A program made the position numbers and the translations under genes. A stretch of 64,000 bases of DNA, taken from positions 2,594,001-2,658,000 of the forward strand of contig NZ_CP074349.1 in NCBI RefSeq assembly GCF_018343775.1, read 5' to 3'. The stretch's first letter is position 1; every line of letters begins with the position of its first letter. The stretch is from Pseudomonas cichorii. Its GTDB lineage: Bacteria; Pseudomonadota; Gammaproteobacteria; Pseudomonadales; Pseudomonadaceae. Positions 8,260 to 16,689 of this stretch are shown in pieces. The notes beneath the pieces were generated by a model. It was given only the letters and a program-made list of their open reading frames with translations. It did not search any database and was not told where the DNA came from.

Positions 8260-11200
8260 CAATGCATCTCCGCAGGCAAGGTGTTCAGTTTCTGTGCCCT
8301 GGCTGCCTTGCGGGCTTCCTGGCGCTCTACATAGTTACGGATCAGCACATAGAACACCGGCGTCAGCAGCAGACCGAAGAAGGTCACCCCGAGCATGCCG
8401 GAGAACACCGCCACGCCCATAGCATGACGCATCTCGGCACCGGCACCGCTGGACAGCACCAGTGGCACCACACCCATGATGAAGGCGAACGAGGTCATCA
8501 GGATCGGGCGTAGACGCAGGCGGCAGGCTTCCAGTACCGCATCCAGCGGGCTCATGCCTTCTTCCTGTTTATCCTTGGCGAACTCGACGATCAGAATCGC
8601 GTTCTTGCACGCCAGGCCCACCAGTACGATGAGTCCGATCTGGGTAAAGATGTTGTTGTCGCTACCGGCAATGATGACCCCGGCGATGGCCGACAGCAGC
8701 GTCATCGGTACGATCAGGATCACGGCCAGTGGCAGGCTCCAGCTTTCGTATTGGGCCGCCAATACCAGGAAGGCCAGCAGTACGCAGAGCGGGAAGACAA
8801 ACAGCGCGGTGTTGCCCGAAAGAATTTGCTGGTAAGTCAGGTCTGTCCACTCGTAAACCATGCCGTTGGGCAGTTCTTCCTTGAGCAGTTTCTCGATGGC
8901 CGCCTGGGCTTGCCCGGAGCTGTAGCCCGGTGCAGCCGCACCGTTGATCTCGGCGGTGATGAAGCCGTTGTAGTGCATCACACGGTCGGGGCCTGCGGTG
9001 TCGCTGATCTTGACGAAAGTCGCCAGCGGGATCATTTCACCCAGATTGTTGCGCACCTTGAGTTGCCCGATCTGGTCAGACTCCTGACGGAACTGCTGCT
9101 CGGCCTGAACGTTGACCTGGTAGGTGCGACCGAAGCGGTTGAAGTCGTTGGCATACAACGAGCCCAGGTAAACCTGCAGGGTGTCGAAGATGTCGCTGAT
9201 GGCAACGCCGTGTGTCTTGGCTTTTTCACGGTCGATGGCGGCATCGACCTGAGGCACGTTCACAGTGTAGCTGGTGAACAGGCCTGCCAGTTCCGGCACG
9301 CTACGGCTCTTGGTGATGACGTTCTGGGTTTCCTTGTACAGCTCGTCATAGCCCAGGTTGCCACGGTCTTCGACTTGCAGGCGGAAACCGCCAATGGTGC
9401 CCAGCCCTTGTACCGGCGGTGGCGGGAAGATCGCCATGTAAGCATCCTGAATGGAGGCGAACTTGCCGTTCAGCGCGCCAGCGATGGCATTGGCCGACTG
9501 GCTCGGGTCCTTGCGCTGGTCGAAGTCCTTGAGGGCGACGAACACCACGCCATTGTTGGGGCTGTTGGTGAAACCGTTGATCGACAGGCCCGGGAAGGCG
9601 ATGGCGTTTTCCACGCCTGGCTGTTGCAGTGCCAGTTCGGACATACGCTTGATGACATCTTCGGTGCGATCCAGGCTGGCGGCGTCCGGCAACTGGGCGA
9701 AGGCGACCAGATACTGCTTGTCCTGGCTCGGTACGAAGCCGGTCGGCGTGCTGGAGAAGCCCATCCAGGTCATGACCATCAGACCGGCGTAAACCACCAG
9801 TGCGATACCGCTGCTGCGGATGACACGGGCGACGGTGCCGACATAGCCATGGCTGGCTTTCTCGAAGAAACGGTTGAACGGACGGAACAGCCAGCCACCG
9901 AGTATCCGGTCCAGGAACAGTGAGAACTTGTCTTTTGGCGCACCATGAGCCTTGAGCAGGACCGCGGCCAGAGCTGGCGACAGGGTCAGGGAGTTGAATG
10001 CCGAGATCACCGTCGAGATGGCAATGGTCAGGGCGAACTGTTTATAGAACTGACCTGTCAGCCCGGAAATGAACGCCGCCGGTACGAAGACCGCACACAG
10101 CACCAGCGCCGTGGCGATGATCGGCCCGGTCACTTCGCCCATGGCCTTGTGGGTCGCCTCCATGGGCGACAGTCCCAGCTCGATATTACGCTCGACGTTT
10201 TCCACGACGACGATGGCGTCGTCCACCACGATCCCGATGGCCAGTACCAACCCGAACAACGACAGTGCGTTCAGGGAGAAGCCGAACATGTGCATGACCG
10301 CGAATGTACCGATCAGCGAAACCGGTACGGCCACCAGCGGGATGATCGAGGCGCGCCAGGTCTGCAGGAACAGGATCACCACCAGAACGACCAGGATGAG
10401 TGCTTCGAACAGGGTATGGATCACCGCTTCGATGGAGCCGCGCACGAAAATGGTCGGGTCATAGACGATGCTGTAGTCCATGCCTTCAGGGAAGCCTTTT
10501 TTCAGCTCGGCCATTTTGCTGCGCACGTCATTCGAGATATCGATGGCGTTGGAGCCTGGGCGCTGGAAGATCGGCAGGGCGACCGCCGGTTTGTTGTTGA
10601 GCAGCGAGCGCAAGGCGTACTGGTTGGAGCCCAGTTCCACACGGGCTACATCTTTGAGACGAGTGATTTCACCATCGGCACCAGCGCGAATGACGACGTT
10701 CTCGAACTCCTCTTCAGTGACCAGACGGCCCTGAGTATTGATCGACATCTGGAAGCTGGTCGCGCTCGGGGAGGGCGGTGCACCCAGTTGACCGGCCGCA
10801 ACCTGGCGGTTCTGCTCACGAATGGCGTTGACCACATCGGTGGCGGTCAGATTGCGTGAAGCCGTCTTGTTCGGGTCCAGCCAGACACGCAGCGAGTAGT
10901 CGCCCATACCGAACAGTTGCACGTCACCGACACCGCCCAGCCGTGCCAGCTCATCTTTGATGTTGAGCACGGCATAGTTGGACAGATACAGCATGTCGTA
11001 GCGGTTGTCCGGGGAGGTCAAGTGCACGACCATGGTTAGGTCGGGAGACGCCTTGTCCACGGTGATACCGATACGGGTCACTTCCTCGGGCAGCTTGGGT
11101 TCGGTACGGGTCACACGGTTCTGTACCTGTACCTGAGCGTTGTCCAGGTCAGTGCCCAGCGCAAAGGTGATGGTCAGGGTCAGCTTGCCGTCGGCCGTTG

Positions 11201-11450
11201 ACTGCGAGGACATGTACAGCATGTTCTCGACGCCGGTGATGGCCTGTTCCAGTGGCGAAGCAACGGTTTCACCGATGACCTTAGGGTTGGCGCCGGGGAA
11301 GCTGGCACGTACCACGACTGTGGGCGGAACCACTTCCGGGTATTCGCTGATCGGCAACTGGAACAGCGAGATGGCACCGGCGATCAGGATCAGCAGTGAC
11401 AGCACTGCCGCGAAGATCGGCCGCGTGATAAAGAATTTGGAGAAGTTCAT
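8259..11450 (-). CDS. mexF: RND efflux pump inner-membrane transporter, MexF type
   Basis: A 1063-residue proton-driven resistance-nodulation-division transporter (HAE1 family) with twelve transmembrane helices and two large periplasmic loops. The N-terminus (MNFSKFFITRPIFAAVLSLL) and the run from LPISEYPEVVPPTVVV onwards match P. aeruginosa MexF very closely. The proton-relay Asp pair is visible in TM4 (LAIGIVVDDAIVVVENVER), with the relay Lys/Thr side in TM10-TM12 (GLACKNAILIVEFAKD). Full family length. MexF-type pumps export chloramphenicol, quinolones, trimethoprim and quorum-sensing precursors; the substrate here is inferred from homology. It starts 12 bp after mexE. Confidence 0.95.
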   Translation of the reverse strand: MNFSKFFITRPIFAAVLSLLILIAGAISLFQLPISEYPEVVPPTVVVRASFPGANPKVIGETVASPLEQAITGVENMLYMSSQSTADGKLTLTITFALGTDLDNAQVQVQNRVTRTEPKLPEEVTRIGITVDKASPDLTMVVHLTSPDNRYDMLYLSNYAVLNIKDELARLGGVGDVQLFGMGDYSLRVWLDPNKTASRNLTATDVVNAIREQNRQVAAGQLGAPPSPSATSFQMSINTQGRLVTEEEFENVVIRAGADGEITRLKDVARVELGSNQYALRSLLNNKPAVALPIFQRPGSNAIDISNDVRSKMAELKKGFPEGMDYSIVYDPTIFVRGSIEAVIHTLFEALILVVLVVILFLQTWRASIIPLVAVPVSLIGTFAVMHMFGFSLNALSLFGLVLAIGIVVDDAIVVVENVERNIELGLSPMEATHKAMGEVTGPIIATALVLCAVFVPAAFISGLTGQFYKQFALTIAISTVISAFNSLTLSPALAAVLLKAHGAPKDKFSLFLDRILGGWLFRPFNRFFEKASHGYVGTVARVIRSSGIALVVYAGLMVMTWMGFSSTPTGFVPSQDKQYLVAFAQLPDAASLDRTEDVIKRMSELALQQPGVENAIAFPGLSINGFTNSPNNGVVFVALKDFDQRKDPSQSANAIAGALNGKFASIQDAYMAIFPPPPVQGLGTIGGFRLQVEDRGNLGYDELYKETQNVITKSRSVPELAGLFTSYTVNVPQVDAAIDREKAKTHGVAISDIFDTLQVYLGSLYANDFNRFGRTYQVNVQAEQQFRQESDQIGQLKVRNNLGEMIPLATFVKISDTAGPDRVMHYNGFITAEINGAAAPGYSSGQAQAAIEKLLKEELPNGMVYEWTDLTYQQILSGNTALFVFPLCVLLAFLVLAAQYESWSLPLAVILIVPMTLLSAIAGVIIAGSDNNIFTQIGLIVLVGLACKNAILIVEFAKDKQEEGMSPLDAVLEACRLRLRPILMTSFAFIMGVVPLVLSSGAGAEMRHAMGVAVFSGMLGVTFFGLLLTPVFYVLIRNYVERQEARKAARAQKLNTLPAEMH

Positions 11451-11462
11451 CGGACGAGTCCC

Positions 11463-12704
11463 TTAGCCGCGAGGCGCAGTTGCGCTGGCGATTTTGACGG
11501 CCGCCTTGGGCGCCACTTGTGACAGATTGCTGGCTTCTAGGGCCTGGCGTTGTTTGAGCAGTGCAGCCAGTGTTTCGCTGGAAGCCATTGGCGTCACTTC
11601 AGGGTCTACAGGCTGGCCAGGGCGAACGCGCTGCAAGCCTTTGACGATGATGGTGTCGTCTTTGCCCAGGCCGCTGCGCACGATGCGCAGACCTTCAACC
11701 TTGGGGCCCAGCTCGACGAAGCGATAGGTCGGCTTGTTGTCCTTGTCCATCACCAGTACGAATTTCTTGCCCAGATCCGTGCCCACGGCTTCGTCGTTGA
11801 TCAGCATGGCCGAATAGGTGCCGCTGCCCACCAGCTTGAGGCGTGCGTACAGGCCGGGAGTGAAGCTGCCGTCGGTGTTGTCGAACACGGCGCGACCGCG
11901 AATGGTGCCGGTCCGCGGGTTGACCTGGTTGTCGACGAAGTTCATCTGGCCCAGGTGAGGGTTGCCGGCTTCGTTGGACAGCCCTAGATAGACCGGAGTG
12001 GTCTGGCCACGCTGGCCCTTGCGCGCCAGTTCGGTGTACTTGAGGAATACGCGCTCGTCGGCGTCGAAGTAGGCGTAGACCTTGTCGGTGGAAACCACAC
12101 TGGTCAGCGGCGTTACATCGGCAGTCACGATGTTGCCGGCGGTGATTTCGGCACGGCTGACGCGACCGCTGATGGGCGCAGTGACGCGGGTGAAGCTCAG
12201 GTTGAGCCTGGCCACGTCCAGTTGTGCCTGGATTGCTGCAACGCCGGCTTTTGCTTCCTGGGCCGAGGTGGTGCGCGAGTCGGCCAGTTCGGCGGAAATT
12301 GCATTGTTGGTGCGCAGACGCTCACCGCGTTCGGCTTCGTTTTCACTGCGATTGGCTACGGCGCGAGCCTGTTGCAGTTGAGCTTCAAGACGGCGGACTT
12401 CGGCCTGGAAAGGACGTGGGTCGATCTGAAACAGCAAGTCGCCTTTCTTGACCAGTGAGCCATCGGTAAAGGCCACCTGATCAATCTGGCCGGAAACCCG
12501 TGGACGAACTTCGACGGTTTCCGGCGCTTCGAGGCGACCGGTGAACTCATCCCATTCGTTGATCGGCTGTTCCAGCACTTTAGCGACACTGACTTTGGCT
12601 GCGGCTGGAGCCATGGTGGCCTCAGGTGCGCGTCCGCAGGCACTGATCACGATCAGTGCGAGGGCGGTGAGGGGATAGCGCAAATGAGAGAGAGACTGAG
12701 ACAT
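11463..12704 (-). CDS. mexE: RND efflux membrane-fusion protein, MexE type
   Basis: A 413-residue periplasmic adaptor that joins MexF to OprN. It begins with a lipoprotein signal (VISACGRAPE, Cys near residue 23). The barrel-sandwich/lipoyl half-motifs (ETVEVRPRVSGQIDQV and FTRVTAPISGRVSRAEIT) flank a coiled-coil hairpin, and a beta-barrel domain and membrane-proximal domain follow. It is the first gene of mexE-mexF-oprN. In P. aeruginosa the operon is switched on by the LysR regulator MexT; no mexT lies next to it here, and no clear nod-box was found upstream. Confidence 0.92.
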   Translation of the reverse strand: MSQSLSHLRYPLTALALIVISACGRAPEATMAPAAAKVSVAKVLEQPINEWDEFTGRLEAPETVEVRPRVSGQIDQVAFTDGSLVKKGDLLFQIDPRPFQAEVRRLEAQLQQARAVANRSENEAERGERLRTNNAISAELADSRTTSAQEAKAGVAAIQAQLDVARLNLSFTRVTAPISGRVSRAEITAGNIVTADVTPLTSVVSTDKVYAYFDADERVFLKYTELARKGQRGQTTPVYLGLSNEAGNPHLGQMNFVDNQVNPRTGTIRGRAVFDNTDGSFTPGLYARLKLVGSGTYSAMLINDEAVGTDLGKKFVLVMDKDNKPTYRFVELGPKVEGLRIVRSGLGKDDTIIVKGLQRVRPGQPVDPEVTPMASSETLAALLKQRQALEASNLSQVAPKAAVKIASATAPRG

Positions 12705-12863
12705 GGGAAATCCGCCGATAATGTGAGATGGGCGGATTCTGTTGCGGTGGCAGTCTATTAACGAATCGAATGAACCGAAGGTTACTATCAGCAGGAATGA
12801 TAAAAGGAACCTTTGCCCCTTTCAGGGATCGGCCATTCGTTTCATTATCAAATGCTCAACGCT

Positions 12864-13080
12864 TCATTGAGCCTTTGCAGCGGCAAGGTTGGTTTCGAAG
12901 AACGAGTACAGCTTGCTCCACGGAATCAGGTCGGCACGGTCATAAAGATCGACGTGTCCGGCACCCGGAACGTAGTAAAGCTCTTTCGGCTCATCGGCGC
13001 GCTTGTAGGCGTCCTCACTGAATTCTTTTGAATGCGCCTGATCGCCGGTGGAACTTGTGGGACAAGGGGGAATTTTGATG
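12864..13080 (-). pseudogene. 3' remnant of an alpha/beta-hydrolase gene
   Basis: Reading the minus strand from about 13080 to a TGA at 12864-12866 gives an open frame without a start codon. Its second half has the typical end of YcjY-like alpha/beta hydrolases: FSEDAYKRADEPKELY, then VPGAGHVDLYDR with the catalytic His, then LYSFFETNL. The N-terminal hydrolase, including the nucleophile elbow, is absent, and the frame degrades upstream of about 13045 (residues IKIPPCPTSSTGDQAH). It lies in the promoter-side flank of mexE. I read it as a decayed gene left by deletion; a small functional protein is unlikely. Confidence 0.65.
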
Positions 13081-13189
13081 TGTTTGTGAGAAGAATTCAG
13101 TCGTGGTGGATTAAGGGGCTTCTGCGGGGTAGCGCTGATCAGTCAAGGCACACACAAAGTGATCATGCTCGTGGCTGATCGGCATCTGC

Positions 13190-13214
13190 GGGAAAGCGGT
13201 GTTCGACACACCGC
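13190..13214 (-). terminator. Hairpin after the chemoreceptor gene
   Basis: Perfect arms GCGGTGT / ACACCGC around TCGAC; on the minus strand only three T follow (weak). Confidence 0.4.
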
Positions 13215-13237
13215 CTTCCGGCAAAAGGTGACCGCTA

Positions 13238-15178
13238 TCAGGTCTTGAACTTGCGTACCAGGGCATCCAGCTCGTTGGAGAGGGTTGCCAGGCTGTGGGA
13301 GTCATTGCGGGCCGAGTCGGAGAGGTCGGCAATCAGTTGCGCATCGCCATGGATCTGGCTGATGTGGCGGTTGATGTCTTCTGCTACCTGATGCTGTTCT
13401 TCGGCCGCCGTGGCGATCTGGGTATTCATGTCGCGGATCACGTCCACCGATTCTCGGATCTGCCCGAAGCTGCTGCGAGCCTGACCGATCTTGGTGACCG
13501 ATTGTTGCGAGACATCCAGGCTGGCGTGCATCTGTTGCGCCACGGACGCGGTGCGTCTGGCCAGGTTGCCCAGCAGCGTATCGATCTCGGCAGTCGAGTC
13601 GGCCGTGCGTTTTGCCAGGGCGCGAACCTCGTCGGCTACTACCGCAAAGCCACGGCCCTGTTCGCCAGCACGAGCGGCTTCGATGGCGGCGTTGAGCGCC
13701 AGCAGGTTGGTCTGTTCGGCGATGGAACGAATGGTGTCGAGGATCGACTGGATATCGTTGCTGTCTTTTTCCAGGTCCGACATGTCTTTGGCCGAACGGG
13801 CGATTTCCGAACTCAGCTTGTCGACACTGCTCACCGCGTCATCAATCTGTCGCTGACCTTCGCGGGCTTGCTGTTGACCGTTGTCGGCCGATTCCGCGGC
13901 CTGGCTGCAGGAGCGGGCGACTTCGTTGGCAGTGGCGACCATTTCATGGAACGCCGTTGACACCATATCCACTGCTTCACGCTGACGGCCTGCCGCTTCT
14001 GCCATGTCATTGGAGACACGGGTAGAGCTTTGCGAGGTGTCGAGGATCTTGTGAGCGGCTTGTCCGATATGCTGGATCAGGCTTCGGATCGCGGCCAGGA
14101 ACTGGTTGAACCAGCCGGCCAGTTGGGCGGTTTCATCCTTGCCGCGCACTGTCAGGCTGTGGGTCAGATCACCTTCGCCCTGGGCAATGCCTTCAAGGCC
14201 GCTGGACACGCTATGGATCGGTCGCACGATCACGCGGGCGAAGCTGGCACCGACGATAGCGAAGACGATTGCCAGTACGGCAGCGATGATGCCGATCAGC
14301 CAGGTCAGGCGAGTGGCGGAGGCCATGACTTCATCCTGCTTGATCAGGCCGATAAAGCTCCAGCCAAGATCCGGAGACGGGTAGACGTTGGCCATGTAGC
14401 GCTCGCCGTTGAGCTGTACTTCGACCAGGCCTTTTTCAGTCTTGGCCAGTTGAGCGAAGCCATCACCCAGATCGCCGAGCTTCTTGAAGTTATGCTCCGG
14501 CTGCTTGGGATCGACCAGCACATTGCCGTTCTTTTCCAGCAGGATCAGGTAGCCACTGTCGCCCAGCTTGATGTCTTTGACGATGCCGGTCAGTTGCTTG
14601 AGCGACACGTCGATATTCACCACACCGCCGGGATTGCCCAGGGTGTTGGGGATCGCCCGCACGGTACTCATCAGGACGGCGTCATCGCCAGCCCAATAGT
14701 AGGCATCGCTGCGCACGGTCTTGCCCAGGTTGTCCATGGCCGTCTTGTACCAGGGACGAACACGTGGGTCGTAATTGCTCATCTTCGGATCTTCCGGCGT
14801 CATCACGTAGGTGCCGTTGATCAGACCGTAGGAGACGTAGGAATAAGCCGGGTGGGCCTTGGCGATGCTGACAAAGAATTCAGTGGTCAGCTTGTCGTTT
14901 TCGGACTGCGGTGTCGGGGTTGCGCCTGTGTAGTTTCTCAGGTCGCCACCGGCCCCTGCGATCAGCGGATGCGAGGCGATGTAGTTGACGTTCTGGCTGA
15001 TGCCATCGAAGAACAGCTGCATGGCGTTATCGACCTGACGGATTTCGCGACTGCTGCTGTTCACGAAGTTATCGGTCGCGTTGTTACGCAGGTTTACGAT
15101 AACGATAGTGGCAACGACGACAATGGGCAGGCACGCAATGACTGCAAAGGCCCACGTCAGTTTCTGTTTGATATTCAT
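13238..15178 (-). CDS. Methyl-accepting chemotaxis protein with dCache_1 sensor
   Basis: A 646-residue transmembrane chemoreceptor. TM1 is near residues 11-33, and a periplasmic double-Cache domain (about 40-290) is followed by TM2 (about 295-318), a HAMP domain and a cytoplasmic signalling hairpin with the invariant tip sequence [32 protein letters not shown]. The sensor holds [17 protein letters not shown] and VNIDVSL, the positions that form the amino-acid-binding Y/R/W/Y/Y/D set in dCache_1AA receptors such as PctA, so an amino-acid ligand is a fair guess. The ATG at 15178 (MNIKQKL) is chosen over an upstream start 81 bp away because the signal-anchor begins there. It stands alone. Confidence 0.92.
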   Translation of the reverse strand: MNIKQKLTWAFAVIACLPIVVVATIVIVNLRNNATDNFVNSSSREIRQVDNAMQLFFDGISQNVNYIASHPLIAGAGGDLRNYTGATPTPQSENDKLTTEFFVSIAKAHPAYSYVSYGLINGTYVMTPEDPKMSNYDPRVRPWYKTAMDNLGKTVRSDAYYWAGDDAVLMSTVRAIPNTLGNPGGVVNIDVSLKQLTGIVKDIKLGDSGYLILLEKNGNVLVDPKQPEHNFKKLGDLGDGFAQLAKTEKGLVEVQLNGERYMANVYPSPDLGWSFIGLIKQDEVMASATRLTWLIGIIAAVLAIVFAIVGASFARVIVRPIHSVSSGLEGIAQGEGDLTHSLTVRGKDETAQLAGWFNQFLAAIRSLIQHIGQAAHKILDTSQSSTRVSNDMAEAAGRQREAVDMVSTAFHEMVATANEVARSCSQAAESADNGQQQAREGQRQIDDAVSSVDKLSSEIARSAKDMSDLEKDSNDIQSILDTIRSIAEQTNLLALNAAIEAARAGEQGRGFAVVADEVRALAKRTADSTAEIDTLLGNLARRTASVAQQMHASLDVSQQSVTKIGQARSSFGQIRESVDVIRDMNTQIATAAEEQHQVAEDINRHISQIHGDAQLIADLSDSARNDSHSLATLSNELDALVRKFKT

Positions 15179-15334
15179 CCATGCTCCAGATTTTTCTTGT
15201 ATATCGTTATCTGACGACGGCAGGCAATAAGCAGACTTCAGACCCTGATCGAGCCTCAAAGCTTCGTCTTATGGCATACCGACAATTTCGGCAGTCCATA
15301 TGGAATCTTTAGCAAACAAAATGCCATCCATCGT

Positions 15335-16129
15335 TCATGAATGATAGGTGTCATTTTTATGACCAAGATCACGGCTGATGGCGGCGCTGCACTTCAGCAA
15401 CAAAGCCTGAAAGCGCTCCTTTGCACCTTCCGGGTCCATGACCGCATCCGGGCCGGACAGGTTGATGGCCGCAGTGACCTGACCCATGTGATCCTTGATC
15501 GAAGTGGCAATTGCTGTCGAATAATCGGAGCGATGCAACACCCAGCCACGCTCCCGATCGCTCTGGATCAGGGCTTGCAGCTCGGGCAATGTGCGCGGGG
15601 CAGGTGACGGGTAATCGTCCAGCCGGATGTGCTGATAGAGCGCACCCAGCTCTGCTTCCTTCAAGGCCGTGAGCAACATGCGCCCCATAGCGGTGCAGTG
15701 GCAGGCAATGCGAGTGCCTACCGGGATATTCACTGACAGGCGTTGCGCCGCGAAGGCGCGATACAGGTACAGGCTGTCGGTCTGTTCGCGAATGCTCAGG
15801 TGGCACGATAGCGAAGTACGGTCGCGCAACTCGTTCAGATGCGGCATGGCGACTTCGACGATATCGCGGCTGGCCAGGTAGCTGAAACCATCGCTGATGA
15901 CCCTGGCGCCCAGCGCGTACTGGGTATTGACCTTGTTCAGGTAGCCCATGTCGGTCAGGGTAAACAGAATCCTGTAGACAGCCGACGTGCTCACTTCCAG
16001 GCGTTCGGCGATCTCATTGATGCTGAGCGAGCGCGTCCTTGCGTTGAACATGCCCAGCACACTCAGGCCCCGGGCGAGAGCCGGGACGCTGTAGTCGGTG
16101 TCCTTGTTATGGGGGGCAAGTTTTTTCAT
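15335..16129 (-). CDS. IclR-family transcriptional regulator of the methylamine locus
   Basis: A 264-residue regulator with an N-terminal winged helix-turn-helix (about 17-75, LSINEIAERLEVSTSAVYRIL) and a C-terminal IclR effector domain (about 90-255), including RIACHCTAMGRMLLTAL and GWVLHRSDYSTAIATSIKD, where small ligands bind in the family. It starts 6 bp after the gamma-subunit stop and lies on the same strand, so it is probably the last gene of purU-folD-mgdABCD and a candidate pathway-specific sensor. Which promoter it controls cannot be told from the sequence. Confidence 0.88.
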   Translation of the reverse strand: MKKLAPHNKDTDYSVPALARGLSVLGMFNARTRSLSINEIAERLEVSTSAVYRILFTLTDMGYLNKVNTQYALGARVISDGFSYLASRDIVEVAMPHLNELRDRTSLSCHLSIREQTDSLYLYRAFAAQRLSVNIPVGTRIACHCTAMGRMLLTALKEAELGALYQHIRLDDYPSPAPRTLPELQALIQSDRERGWVLHRSDYSTAIATSIKDHMGQVTAAINLSGPDAVMDPEGAKERFQALLLKCSAAISRDLGHKNDTYHS

Positions 16130-16135
16130 GAAATG

Positions 16136-16687
16136 TTAACCATTGAACTCGTTCATGGCATCCAGCACCGCGCCCTTGAAATATTCCAGTGAAGCGCGGT
16201 CGCAGAGGATCTGGAAACAGGGCGTCGTGCCCAGGCCGGTATTGATCACGATCACGTTGATACGCGCCGCCGACGTCTGGGCTACCGCACCCTGGCCGAA
16301 GGCCTGAGTTTGCAGGTCAACACCACACAGCTTGGCCATCACCTCTGCAATGCAGGCGCCGCTCAGTTGCAGCCAGGCGTGGCTGTCCTGGCGCGGCAGC
16401 AGGTAATTGGCGCTATGGTCCAGTTCCCAGCGGGCTTCTTCGTCGGCAATACGTTCGCCCTGGTCGTTGAGGCTGCCCAGAATCAGGTATTCGGTCTGCG
16501 ACAGGCGTGCGACATGGCTGCCGTCCGCCTGGTGTACTGCCTGGTTCGGTACATCCGGCAACGTGAAGCCACGGGCCTGAAGGTACTCGGCGCTTTGCGT
16601 TCCGCGAAAGCCCACGCGCGGGGTATCGGTCAGGTCCACCAGCGTGCACAACCGGACAGGGGGATTTTCGAGAGTGAGGCTGGACAT
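16136..16687 (-). CDS. mgdD: Sarcosine-oxidase gamma-like subunit; probable N-methylglutamate dehydrogenase subunit D
   Basis: A 183-residue homologue of the gamma (SoxG) subunit of heterotetrameric sarcosine oxidase, a small GcvT/YgfZ-like fold subunit that helps form the tetrahydrofolate site. The ATG at 16687 follows the alpha-subunit stop by two bases (TGATCATG), showing tight coupling. Motifs are weak, as usual for this subunit; recognition rests on size, on LSQTEYLILG and on the position in the beta-delta-alpha-gamma order. Because the locus also holds gmaS and mgsABC homologues, I infer that the complex oxidises N-methylglutamate rather than sarcosine. Confidence 0.8.
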   Translation of the reverse strand: MSSLTLENPPVRLCTLVDLTDTPRVGFRGTQSAEYLQARGFTLPDVPNQAVHQADGSHVARLSQTEYLILGSLNDQGERIADEEARWELDHSANYLLPRQDSHAWLQLSGACIAEVMAKLCGVDLQTQAFGQGAVAQTSAARINVIVINTGLGTTPCFQILCDRASLEYFKGAVLDAMNEFNG

Positions 16688-16689
16688 GA

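Noticed and set aside
12705..12863. Search for a MexT-type nod-box before mexE
   Set aside because: No ATCA-N5-GTCGAT-like sequence could be made out.
12728..13021. 97-codon plus-strand frame before mexE
   Set aside because: No ribosome site or resemblance; the opposite strand carries a recognisable hydrolase remnant.
13111..13332. 73-codon minus-strand frame ending upstream of the hydrolase remnant
   Set aside because: It overlaps the chemoreceptor 3' end in another frame and has no credible start.
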